A stretch of DNA of 13,152 nucleotides. Origin: CAIVAT01 sp964455285 (GTDB lineage: Bacteria; Bacteroidota; Bacteroidia; Bacteroidales; FEN-979). The translations under genes and the position numbers were made by a program. This document shows, one piece after another, positions 5,464 through 12,713 of the stretch. Below the pieces are notes generated by a model, which was not told the origin of the DNA, searched no databases, and saw only the letters and a list, made by a program, of their open reading frames with translations. The stretch is taken from contig CAYVVG010000087.1 in assembly GCA_964455285.1 (NCBI GenBank), forward strand, positions 1 through 13,152. Reading direction: 5' to 3'. Position 1 is the stretch's first letter, and every line of letters starts with the position of its first letter.

Positions 5464-7152
5464 CTATGCGGTGATCCTGAGGTTCACCAACTCCAGGAGA
5501 GCCTCTTCCTCCTTCCGTGCCCTGGCAACCAGTTCATCGGCCTGTTTCATCACCTCACCGAGGTATTCCCGGTCTTTGAACCCGGCGCCGTTCACCTTCA
5601 CGTTCAGGTAAGCACCGATCACGGCAGTACGGGCACAGAGGGCGCCCACGCCCGCATCGGTCACCGAATTGGGGTTCCCGTTCTCCACCATGGCCCGGAT
5701 CAGGGCAAAACTTTCGAATGCTTTCTGCATCGTCCGGAAAGGCACCTCGATCGCGTAGCGGGTGGCATCCTGGATGGCTTTCGTCCGCGCGGTTTTCTCT
5801 GCCTCGGTGCCCTTGGGGAGTCCGAAAGCATCCATGATCCGGTTGAACGCGCGGGTATCCTCATCCACGAGGTACAGAAGCTCGTCCTTCAGCCTCTGTC
5901 CTTTCTCGGCCCAATCGGAAAACTCCTCCCAACGGTCGTCCCATCCCGCTTTGTGCGAAGAGAGATTCGCCACCATGGTGCCAAGGGAAACGCCGAGAGC
6001 TCCCACGTATGCCGATACCGATCCGCCTCCGGGGGCCGGCGATTCGGATGCAGTCTCGTTCGCAAATCCTTCGGCGGTCAGGCCGACCAATTTTTTATCC
6101 TTCGGATCTTCGAGCAGGTACTCGATGATCTTCTCCTTCGGATGGAATGGCTTCAGGTCATCGAGTCCTAGCGACTTGACGGCGATCTTGATTAATTCAT
6201 CCTCAGCCACTCCCACCGACCGCTGCTGCTTGCGCAGAAAATACATTCCGGCTTCGATCATCGCTTTCTTCGGGATCAGGCCGACCAGTTCGGATCCCGT
6301 CACCCTCATGCCGCGTTCCAGGGCTTTCTGGCAGGCGGTCTCGAAGGCGACATGGACCGGCGTGACGCTGATGTTGGTCAGGTTGATCGATACCTGCGCG
6401 ATCCCGTACTCCTCGATGAACCATCCGATCGCCTTGCACGCTTTCAGGGCGCCCGGCACCCAGATCTCGTTGCCCTGTTCGTCCTTTTTGATCTTCCCGG
6501 TGATCGGATTTCCCTCCCGGACGGGCCTCCCCTTTTCGCGGAGATCAAAGGCTACGGCATTCGCACGGCGGGTGGAGGTGGTGTTGAGATTGACGTTATA
6601 GGCAACCAGGAAGTCGCGCGCCCCGATGGCAATGGCTCCCGTCAGGGGGTTGAAGCGGGCGGGGCCAAAGTCGGGTTTCCACTGCGGATCCTCCAGTTTC
6701 TTGGGCAATCCTTCGTATTCGCCGGAACGGCAATTGGCCAGGTTCCTGCGTTCGGGCGAGAATGCGGCATTTTCGTAACAATACACGGGAATTTCCAGTT
6801 CCCGGCCCACCCGTTCGGCCAGCATCCGGGCATAACGGGCGGTTTCCTCCATGGAGATGTTGGATACCGGCACGAGAGGGCATACGTCGGTACCGCCAAA
6901 ACGGGGATGTTCGCCGTGATGACGGCTCATATCGATGACCGAAGCCGCTTTGCGGATGGCCCGGAAAGCGGCTTCGATCACCTCGTCGGGTGTGCCGACA
7001 AAAGTGACCACCGTGCGGTTGGTCGCCGCACCCGGATCGACATCCAGCAGCCGGACCCCGGCTACTTTTTCAATTTCATCGGTGATCAACCGGATGACCG
7101 CCATGTCGCGGCCTTCGGAGAAGTTGGGGACACATTCAATGAGTTGTTTCAT
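5464..7152 (-). CDS. ftcD: Bifunctional formimidoyltransferase-cyclodeaminase
   Basis: This 562-residue cytoplasmic enzyme transfers the formimino group from N-formimino-L-glutamate to tetrahydrofolate and then deaminates the product to 5,10-methenyl-tetrahydrofolate, linking histidine breakdown to one-carbon metabolism. The N-terminal transferase half (about 1-330) shows CVPNFSEG at 7-14 and HHGEHPRFGGTD with His82, at the same number as the catalytic His of mammalian FTCD. The cyclodeaminase half (about 355-562) begins at the glycine-rich SESPAPGGGSVSAYVGAL (369-386) and contains the NPNSVTDAGVGALCA segment typical of the family. Length fits the fused vertebrate-type enzyme also found in Bacteroidota. 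The ATG at 7152 is well placed; no strong Shine-Dalgarno is seen, as is common in this phylum. It is transcribed alone, convergent with the exosortase pair and divergent from the peptidase gene. Confidence 0.96.
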   Translation of the reverse strand: MKQLIECVPNFSEGRDMAVIRLITDEIEKVAGVRLLDVDPGAATNRTVVTFVGTPDEVIEAAFRAIRKAASVIDMSRHHGEHPRFGGTDVCPLVPVSNISMEETARYARMLAERVGRELEIPVYCYENAAFSPERRNLANCRSGEYEGLPKKLEDPQWKPDFGPARFNPLTGAIAIGARDFLVAYNVNLNTTSTRRANAVAFDLREKGRPVREGNPITGKIKKDEQGNEIWVPGALKACKAIGWFIEEYGIAQVSINLTNISVTPVHVAFETACQKALERGMRVTGSELVGLIPKKAMIEAGMYFLRKQQRSVGVAEDELIKIAVKSLGLDDLKPFHPKEKIIEYLLEDPKDKKLVGLTAEGFANETASESPAPGGGSVSAYVGALGVSLGTMVANLSSHKAGWDDRWEEFSDWAEKGQRLKDELLYLVDEDTRAFNRIMDAFGLPKGTEAEKTARTKAIQDATRYAIEVPFRTMQKAFESFALIRAMVENGNPNSVTDAGVGALCARTAVIGAYLNVKVNGAGFKDREYLGEVMKQADELVARARKEEEALLELVNLRITA

Positions 7153-7203
7153 AATCTGCAGGAAGATATCGTTATTTCATGTCGGATTCATCCGGTGGGT
7201 CGG

Positions 7204-7211
7204 CAAAATTA
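7204..7211 (-). promoter_or_regulatory. -7 promoter element for ftcD
   Basis: On the minus strand this reads TAATTTTG, an exact match to TAnnTTTG, about 52 nt before the ftcD ATG. It shares the 115-nt divergent gap 7153-7267 with the promoter of the peptidase gene. No -33 box at the normal spacing is visible. Confidence 0.5.
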
Positions 7212-7235
7212 GATAAAATGTTCCACAAAATCCCT

Positions 7236-7243
7236 TACTTTTG
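7236..7243 (+). promoter_or_regulatory. -7 promoter element for the metallopeptidase gene
   Basis: TACTTTTG matches TAnnTTTG exactly and lies 24 nt before the ATG at 7268. It is divergent from the ftcD element 24 nt to its left, so the two polymerase sites would partly overlap and could compete. Confidence 0.5.
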
Positions 7244-7267
7244 TTACCCTAATCACAATCCATCCCC

Positions 7268-9316
7268 ATGAAAAATATCCTTCTTATGCTGATCCCGGCG
7301 GCTCTCCTCCTCGGGCAGTGCAAACCCGCCGACGGTCCGCTGAAAACCGGCCAGTCTTTTGTTCCCCAGGCCACCATCGACTCGGTGATAGCCTTCCTGG
7401 CCCCCAAGGCAGGTGAATGCGAGAAACCCCGCATGGAAATGGGCGTAAAGCAATGCGCGGCCCTGTGGACCCGGGAGGACGGTTCGGCGGCTGATTTCGC
7501 CGAACTGTGCAAGACCTGTTTTGTGGCCGACGAAACCGGCCGGGAAACATTGTTCAATCGGCTTTCGGCCAACTGGGAAAGTCTCTACGGACATTCCAAC
7601 ATGATCAGCCTCGACCTGAAACAGGGCATGCACCTCGATATCGGGGAGATGCTCCCGGTCGATGAGATCTTCGGCGCCTACGATCCGTATGCCCATCTCA
7701 ACGACGACATGTATGCGAATAAAATTGCATTCATCACCGCATTGAATTTTCCCTACTACACACTGAAAGAAAAAGAGGAGCTCGGTCCCAAGTGGAGCCG
7801 CCTGCAGTGGGCCTATGTGCGCATGGGAGACCTGTTCAGCTCGCGGATCCCGGCCGGGGTCAACGTGAAGATCTCCGAAGCGCTCACCGAAGCGGACAAT
7901 TATATTTCGGGGTACAATATCTATGTCGGCAACCTTCTCGATGACCAGGGGAAAACCCATTTCGACCGGGAGATGAAGTTGCTGTCGCACTGGAACCTGC
8001 GCGACGAGCTGAAATCCAACTACAACAAAGGCGATGAAGGGCTGTTCAAGCAGAAGATGATCTACGAAGTGATGCTCCGGATCATCCGCCAGGAGATTCC
8101 CGACTCGGTGATCAACAACCCCTCTTTCCAATGGAACCCGTTCACCAACAAATTGTTCAGGGAGGGGAAAGAGGTGACGGCCACCCCCGAACCCGACACC
8201 CGGTATGCCACCCTGCTGAATTTATTCCGGCAGATGAAAGCCATGGATCCATACACCCCGATGTACCCCGATTTCATCCGGCGGTCGTTCGACGGCGGCA
8301 TGGAGATCCCGCAGGAACAGGTGGAAAAACTGTTTACCGAATTCTGCGCTTCCCCCCAGGTTAAAAAGGTGGGAGAATTGATCAGCCGTCGCCTCCAACG
8401 CCCCCTGCAGCCCTTCGACATCTGGTATGACGGTTTCAAGCCCCGGAGCAACCTGGATGCCGAACTTCTCGACAAGACCACACGCGCCAAATACCCCGAC
8501 ACCAAAGCGTTCGAGGCCGACATCCCGAACATCCTCCGGAAACTCGGTTTCACCCCGGAGAAAGCCGACGAGATCGCCTCCCATATCACGGTTGATCCGG
8601 CCCGCGGCAGCGGTCACGCATGGGGAGCCCAGATGAAGGGAGATAAGGCCCATCTCCGCACCCGCATTGGAAAGGCCGGCATGGATTACAAAGGCTATAA
8701 CATCGCCATTCACGAACTCGGACACAACGTCGAACAGACCATCTCCCTATACTTTGTGGATAACTACCTGATGCAGGGGGTTCCCAACACTGCCTTCACG
8801 GAAGCCCTGGCATTCACTTTCCAGAAACGCGATCTCGAACTCCTGGGAATGAAGGACAACACTCCCAACAAGGAGGAACTGGCGGCCCTCGACAACTTCT
8901 GGGGAAGTTATGAGATCATGGGCGTTTCGCTGGTCGATATGAAAGTGTGGAAATGGCTGTACGAACATCCCGAAGCCAGCAAGGAGCAGCTCAAAGAGAC
9001 CGTGATCGCCAGTGCCATCGAAGTCTGGAACCAGTATTACGCACCGGTGTTCGGCACCAAGGATTCCCCGATCCTGGCCATCTATTCGCACATGATCGAT
9101 AATCCGCTCTACCTCTCGAACTACCCGGTCGGACACCTGATCGACTTCCAGCTCGACCGTTGGTTCAAAGGAAAGAACTTCGCCGACGAAGCGCTCCGCA
9201 TCTACGCTACGGGGCGGATGGTCCCGCAACTCTGGATGCAGAACGCCGTAGGTTCAGGCATCAGCATCCAACCGCTGATCTCCGCAACCGAGGAAGCTCT
9301 TTCCGTCATCAAATAA
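7268..9316 (+). CDS. Lipoprotein-like zinc metallopeptidase (gluzincin, M3-like)
   Basis: This 682-residue exported protein has a hydrophobic N-terminal segment ending in LLLGQC, with Cys18 as a likely lipidation site; Gln at -1 is atypical, so lipid anchoring is likely but not certain. The zinc-peptidase motif is HELGH at 482-486, with the third ligand probably Glu512 in FTEALAF, a spacing typical of gluzincins such as oligopeptidase families M3 and M32. Upstream, FDIWYDGFKP and SGHAWGAQMKG resemble substrate-cleft segments of that fold. The long all-helical N-terminal half (about 25-400) also fits. The HExxGH form that marks dipeptidyl-peptidase III (M49) is absent. I infer periplasmic or surface peptide hydrolysis; the exact family is unsettled. 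It lies between ftcD and a T9SS cargo gene, with a 72-nt gap on the right. Confidence 0.85.
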   Translation: MKNILLMLIPAALLLGQCKPADGPLKTGQSFVPQATIDSVIAFLAPKAGECEKPRMEMGVKQCAALWTREDGSAADFAELCKTCFVADETGRETLFNRLSANWESLYGHSNMISLDLKQGMHLDIGEMLPVDEIFGAYDPYAHLNDDMYANKIAFITALNFPYYTLKEKEELGPKWSRLQWAYVRMGDLFSSRIPAGVNVKISEALTEADNYISGYNIYVGNLLDDQGKTHFDREMKLLSHWNLRDELKSNYNKGDEGLFKQKMIYEVMLRIIRQEIPDSVINNPSFQWNPFTNKLFREGKEVTATPEPDTRYATLLNLFRQMKAMDPYTPMYPDFIRRSFDGGMEIPQEQVEKLFTEFCASPQVKKVGELISRRLQRPLQPFDIWYDGFKPRSNLDAELLDKTTRAKYPDTKAFEADIPNILRKLGFTPEKADEIASHITVDPARGSGHAWGAQMKGDKAHLRTRIGKAGMDYKGYNIAIHELGHNVEQTISLYFVDNYLMQGVPNTAFTEALAFTFQKRDLELLGMKDNTPNKEELAALDNFWGSYEIMGVSLVDMKVWKWLYEHPEASKEQLKETVIASAIEVWNQYYAPVFGTKDSPILAIYSHMIDNPLYLSNYPVGHLIDFQLDRWFKGKNFADEALRIYATGRMVPQLWMQNAVGSGISIQPLISATEEALSVIK

Positions 9317-9362
9317 AGCGTCATATCCTGCACGGCCAGCCCCATCTTAGCCTAATTTTATA

Positions 9363-9370
9363 TATTTTTG
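9363..9370 (+). promoter_or_regulatory. -7 promoter element for the T9SS cargo gene
   Basis: TATTTTTG matches TAnnTTTG exactly, 18 nt before the ATG at 9389, in the AT-rich end of the gap after the peptidase gene. A TTAG at 9346-9349 is a poor -33 candidate. Confidence 0.45.
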
Positions 9371-9388
9371 CAGAAAAATTCAACCACC

Positions 9389-10855
9389 ATGAAAAAGATC
9401 ATACTCTCCGCCTTGCTGCTCGTTCCATTTCTCCTCCAAGCACAGAACTATACAAATATCTGCTCGCCCGGACCCACCTACTACAAAAAAATGGCCACGA
9501 ACCAGGTCAAAGCATATAAAACGACCAGCTATTCCATCCCCGCCGCCGGCGATACCATCTTCTACTCCTTTGCCACCATCCGCGATACCGCCGCCGACTG
9601 CCAGGATACCACCAAGGGCTCCATCCTGGGCAGGAAGATCTACAGGCACAGCAACGACTTCATATTCAATTTCTTCAACAAGAAAATGGATACCATATAC
9701 ATCCATTGCAAAGCCCTGCTCAACGATGTGTGGCGCTTCACTCCCCTGTCGATGGGGACCTACCTGGAAGCAAAGGTCGTTTCGGTGGGCCAGGATACGG
9801 TGATGGGCGTGCTTGACGAAGTTAAAAAGATCGAACTTACCGCCAAGCGTAACGACGGAACGGTCATCCCCAACCCATGGAATGGCAAATACCTGAAGCT
9901 GAGCAAGAACTACGGGCTTGTCAGGACCTTCGACATGAACAATGTGCCCTACGACACCACCAATTTCACCATGGTGGGCAAGAAATCGCCTGTGATCGGC
10001 ATCCAGGAATTCGGATGGAAGGAGGTATACAGCTTCAATGTGGGCGATGTGCTGCACTATTCGGGTTACAACAACAACTCCTCCACGGGAACCAACTCCA
10101 CCTGGAAGGAGATCCAGACCATGTATTCAAAGACCTCCTACGGCACCAACGTCGACTCGGTCATTTACAAATTCGACCGGTGCCGCAGCACCATCACCAA
10201 CCCGGGAAACAACCATGTCTATTTTCGCGACACCCTCGTCGTCAAGTACAAGTTCAACGTGATGGCGCTCGATTCAACCATCCTGAGATACCCCGACCAG
10301 TTCGTCCGCAGGAATGTGTATGCTTCGCAGTTCGACCGTTTCCAGAAGGCTTTCAATAACCGGCAGACCAAGAAGGTGACAGAGGACAAGTTCCGTTTCC
10401 TGAACAACTGCTTTGTCATCCCCAGCGGAAGCGTGGTGCTTTATCGCAATTACTCGGAGGGACTTGGACAGACAGAATATTACCGGGATGACCAGACGAG
10501 CCAGGATTTCTACCGGCTGGTCTATTTCAAGAAAGGGTCGGAAACCTGGGGCAACGCCGTGGGCACCGAGTGTTCTCCCGTGCTCGAAGTCGAGGAGCAT
10601 TCGCTGGCCGTTTCCCCGCAGGTGAAGATCGTTCCCAACCCGCTGACGAGCCGTGCCGAGGTGATCGTCGATGGCGTCCGCAATAATGACTCATTTACAT
10701 TCTCGCTGTTCAACCTGGTCGGCCGGCAGGTTGCCCGGATGGATATGCACGGAACGACCGCCACCTTCGATCGCAACAACCTGCCATCAGGACTTTACAT
10801 CTATTCGCTGACCGGAAAAGAGGTGTCGGTTACGGGCAAACTGGTGATCGAATAG
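9389..10855 (+). CDS. Secreted protein with T9SS type A C-terminal sorting domain
   Basis: The ATG at 9389 starts a classic signal peptide (MKKIILSALLLVPFLLQAQ); an in-frame TTG at 9368 is rejected because it falls inside the -7 promoter element and adds residues ahead of the signal. The product has 488 residues. The last 77 (from about 412) form a type A sorting domain of the type IX secretion system: VKIVPNPLTSRAEV, FSLFNLVGRQVARM, LPSGLYIYSLTG and a final GKLVIE. Such domains direct cargo across the outer membrane and are removed on attachment or release. The mature part (about 20-410) is beta-rich, with many Thr, Asn and aromatic residues and a repeated 'DT-Y/I' flavour, but I recognise no domain. 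Function unknown. It ends 11 nt before the convergent hutI stop. Confidence 0.9.
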   Translation: MKKIILSALLLVPFLLQAQNYTNICSPGPTYYKKMATNQVKAYKTTSYSIPAAGDTIFYSFATIRDTAADCQDTTKGSILGRKIYRHSNDFIFNFFNKKMDTIYIHCKALLNDVWRFTPLSMGTYLEAKVVSVGQDTVMGVLDEVKKIELTAKRNDGTVIPNPWNGKYLKLSKNYGLVRTFDMNNVPYDTTNFTMVGKKSPVIGIQEFGWKEVYSFNVGDVLHYSGYNNNSSTGTNSTWKEIQTMYSKTSYGTNVDSVIYKFDRCRSTITNPGNNHVYFRDTLVVKYKFNVMALDSTILRYPDQFVRRNVYASQFDRFQKAFNNRQTKKVTEDKFRFLNNCFVIPSGSVVLYRNYSEGLGQTEYYRDDQTSQDFYRLVYFKKGSETWGNAVGTECSPVLEVEEHSLAVSPQVKIVPNPLTSRAEVIVDGVRNNDSFTFSLFNLVGRQVARMDMHGTTATFDRNNLPSGLYIYSLTGKEVSVTGKLVIE

Positions 10856-10866
10856 CCACCCGCCGG

Positions 10867-12123
10867 TTACGTGGTGATCATCTCTCCGTTCAGGATGATC
10901 TGTTCGGCCTTGTTGCTGCCATAGGCATAGGGCATGAAAGAATACGAGGGAATGGGCTTCGAAATAAAAAGATTGGCCCGTTTTCCACGGGCAATGCTTC
11001 CGTGTGTTGCACTGATCCCCATGGCATAGGCCCCGTTGAGGGTCACGGCATGGATCGCTTCCTCTGGCAGAAGCCGGTACTTGATGCAGGCCATCGATAG
11101 GATGAACTGCATGTTGCCCGAGGGCGATGATCCCGGGTTGAAATCGCTTGCCATGGCCACGGGCAGTCCCGCTTCGATCATCTGCCTGGCCGGGGCATAA
11201 TCCATTCCCAGGAAAAAGGCGGCACCGGGCAGAATGGTGGGCATGGTCGCCGATCCTTGCAGGGAAGCGATCTCATCCGGCCCGGTAAACTCCAGGTGAT
11301 CGACCGACAAGGCCCCCTGCCTTACACCCGCCTGGATCCCGCCAGAACGGGCGAGTTCGTTGGCATGGATCTTCGGCCGCATGCCGTATCTCCTTCCTGC
11401 CGCCAGGATCCGCTCCGTTTCTTCCACCGTGAAGAACCCGCGATCGCAAAAAACATCAATGAACCCGGAGAGTCCTTCCGCCGCGACGGCCGGCACCATC
11501 TCCTCAACGATCCGGTCGACATATTCGGCCTGTCTCCCCCTGAACTCAAGCGGGACAGCATGGGCCGCCAGGAAAGTCGGCACAATGGTCAGCGGGGAGA
11601 GCTCCTGCAACCTGCGGATCACCCGGAGCATCTTGAGCTCATCGGCCAGGTTCAACCCGTACCCGCTCTTGATCTCGACGGCCCCGGTACCGAGCCCGAT
11701 GATCTCGCCGAGCCGTTCCATGGCCTGTCCAACAAGCTCCTCCTCGGAGGCATCATGCAACCGCCTGGCAGAGTTCAGGATGCCCCCGCCCCGGCGGGCG
11801 ATCTCCTCGTAACTCAGCCCCCTTATCTTGTCGATGTACTCAATCTCGCGACTGCCGGCATATACCAGGTGCGTATGACTGTCGCAAAATGAGGGGAAAA
11901 CCATCCGGCCTGTGGCATCGATCACCCGGGTGCCCGACCCGGTCCGGGCAAGGATGTCGCCGGGGACCGGCATCGACCCGAAGTCGAGGATCGAATCGCC
12001 CGCGGTAGCCAGCCATCCGTCGGGAATGGTCAGGAGTTCCGACATTTCATGACCGGCAACCCAGGGCCTGGGGCTCTCTTCGACCTGTACGATTTCCCGG
12101 ATGTTGGTAATGAGAAGGGACAT
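10867..12123 (-). CDS. hutI: Imidazolonepropionase
   Basis: This 418-residue amidohydrolase opens the ring of 4-imidazolone-5-propanoate to give N-formimino-L-glutamate, the substrate of FtcD. Metal and substrate motifs of the family are all visible: HTH at 83-85 in CDSHTHLVYAG, SGYGL at 154-158, His188 in FLAAHAVP, His253 in KIHANELA, DHLEF at 275-279 and Asp327 in ASDFNPGSSPSGNMQ. I chose the ATG at 12123 (MSLLITNI...), which starts at the usual first beta strand; the TTG 33 nt upstream adds an unconvincing extension. A zinc-ribbon gene ends 40 nt upstream in the same direction and the two may share a transcript. hutH and hutU are not in the window. Confidence 0.95.
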   Translation of the reverse strand: MSLLITNIREIVQVEESPRPWVAGHEMSELLTIPDGWLATAGDSILDFGSMPVPGDILARTGSGTRVIDATGRMVFPSFCDSHTHLVYAGSREIEYIDKIRGLSYEEIARRGGGILNSARRLHDASEEELVGQAMERLGEIIGLGTGAVEIKSGYGLNLADELKMLRVIRRLQELSPLTIVPTFLAAHAVPLEFRGRQAEYVDRIVEEMVPAVAAEGLSGFIDVFCDRGFFTVEETERILAAGRRYGMRPKIHANELARSGGIQAGVRQGALSVDHLEFTGPDEIASLQGSATMPTILPGAAFFLGMDYAPARQMIEAGLPVAMASDFNPGSSPSGNMQFILSMACIKYRLLPEEAIHAVTLNGAYAMGISATHGSIARGKRANLFISKPIPSYSFMPYAYGSNKAEQIILNGEMITT

Positions 12124-12125
12124 GG

Positions 12126-12145
12126 CGTGAGGATTATGGCTCACG
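12126..12145 (-). repeat. Inverted repeat just before the hutI start
   Basis: CGTGAG and CTCACG form perfect 6-nt arms around an 8-nt loop, ending 2 nt from the hutI ATG. In mRNA it would be a hairpin over the ribosome-binding region; in DNA it could be a small operator. It is followed, not preceded, by the coding sequence and has no T tract after it, so it is not a terminator for the zinc-ribbon gene. Confidence 0.6.
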
Positions 12146-12163
12146 AAGGTAACCAAAAAAAAC

Positions 12164-12589
12164 TCACTCCATGGTCGTTTCTTCCCGGCCGGCGTACATG
12201 ATATCCACCTCCCCCCGGTTCCGGATGCACTCTACCAGCCTGCTTTTCAACTTCCAGCAGGTCATCTGCCTCAGGTCAAGCAGCCGTGAAAGCTCATAGG
12301 TCGAAACCGAAGGGTCGTGGCACACCATATATACAATGCGCAACGCTTCGGTGATGGGGATGTGACACCGGTGGAAGATGGTATGGGCGGTGGCCGACTC
12401 TTCTGTCTTGCATCGTGTGCAACGCCGCGAGTGCAACCGTTTTCCCTTGCAGAAATTGGTATGACCGCACTTGCGGCAAACGAAACCTCCCTCCCACTTT
12501 TTATCGGCGATGAACTTCATGCAATCGTCCTCGCTGGAGAAATAGCCATCAAGCTCATTGATTTCAAGCTGTTTAAACGATATCGCCAT
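12164..12589 (-). CDS. Stand-alone IS1595-type zinc-ribbon protein, no DDE domain
   Basis: This 141-residue protein has a zinc ribbon with two CxxC pairs (Cys38/Cys41 in VCRKCGH, Cys57/Cys60 in RRCTRCKTE) followed by a helical segment (about 75-125) with STYELSRLLDLRQMTCWKLKSRL. That order is the N-terminal region of IS1595/ISXO2-type transposases. Those transposases run to about 300 residues with a DDE nuclease domain; here the frame stops cleanly and hutI begins 40 nt on, with no remnant of a nuclease. The reading frame is intact, with a -7 element and an AAGGAA site, which suggests a maintained DNA-binding protein rather than decay. No terminal inverted repeats or target duplications are seen. 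It could be a co-opted regulator; equally it could be an unannotated truncated transposase. Confidence 0.8.
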   Translation of the reverse strand: MAISFKQLEINELDGYFSSEDDCMKFIADKKWEGGFVCRKCGHTNFCKGKRLHSRRCTRCKTEESATAHTIFHRCHIPITEALRIVYMVCHDPSVSTYELSRLLDLRQMTCWKLKSRLVECIRNRGEVDIMYAGREETTME

Positions 12590-12591
12590 GG

Positions 12592-12597
12592 TTCCTT
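12592..12597 (-). promoter_or_regulatory. Ribosome binding site of the zinc-ribbon gene
   Basis: On the minus strand AAGGAA precedes the ATG at 12589 with a 2-nt gap. The spacing is short, but the match supports this start and active translation. Confidence 0.5.
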
Positions 12598-12609
12598 GTC
12601 AATCGGGCA

Positions 12610-12617
12610 CAAAATTA
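12610..12617 (-). promoter_or_regulatory. -7 promoter element for the zinc-ribbon gene (and perhaps hutI)
   Basis: The minus strand reads TAATTTTG, an exact TAnnTTTG match and identical to the ftcD element at 7204-7211. It lies 20 nt before the ATG, giving a very short leader. No -33 box is evident. Confidence 0.5.
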
Positions 12618-12633
12618 GTCAAAAAAAATTAGT
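12611..12633. repeat. Direct repeat in the divergent promoter region
   Basis: AAAATTAGT occurs at 12611-12619 and again at 12625-12633, 14 nt apart start to start. The first copy overlaps the minus-strand -7 element. It could be a binding site for a regulator or simply AT-rich sequence of a promoter region. Confidence 0.5.
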
Positions 12634-12664
12634 GATACTTATGCGATTTATTAAAATTTCTGTT

Positions 12665-12672
12665 TATCTTTG
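12665..12672 (+). promoter_or_regulatory. -7 promoter element for the thioredoxin gene
   Basis: TATCTTTG followed by CAG is a textbook Bacteroidetes -7 element (TAnnTTTG), 41 nt before the ATG at 12714. It is divergent from the zinc-ribbon promoter in the same 124-nt gap. Confidence 0.65.
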
Positions 12673-12713
12673 CAGCGTCAATTTAATTAAACCTCACAGA
12701 ACCTTTAAACCCG

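Noticed and set aside
5450..5480. Bidirectional terminator between the exosortase partner and ftcD
   Set aside because: The 4-nt gap and flanks contain no stem followed by a T tract in either direction.
5762..6601. 279-codon plus-strand open frame opposite ftcD
   Set aside because: It lies entirely antisense to a well-conserved enzyme and is rich in Ser, Arg and Pro with no domain.
6352..7212. 286-codon plus-strand open frame opposite ftcD
   Set aside because: It mirrors ftcD in another frame, lacks recognisable motifs and crosses the ftcD promoter region.
7253..8131. 292-codon minus-strand open frame opposite the metallopeptidase
   Set aside because: It is antisense to a gene with a signal peptide and zinc motif, and its product is His/Val/Gly-rich with no domain.
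9380..10057. 225-codon minus-strand open frame opposite the T9SS cargo gene
   Set aside because: It covers the signal-peptide region of the real gene and has a shadow-like composition.
11257..11892. 211-codon plus-strand open frame opposite hutI
   Set aside because: It is antisense to the catalytic core of hutI and has no recognisable domain.
12147..12163. Terminator for the zinc-ribbon gene, based on its eight-T run on the minus strand
   Set aside because: No stem precedes the T run; the only nearby inverted repeat lies after it.
12124..12713. Complete IS1595-type insertion sequence around the zinc-ribbon gene
   Set aside because: No DDE domain, terminal inverted repeats or target-site duplication could be found on either side.
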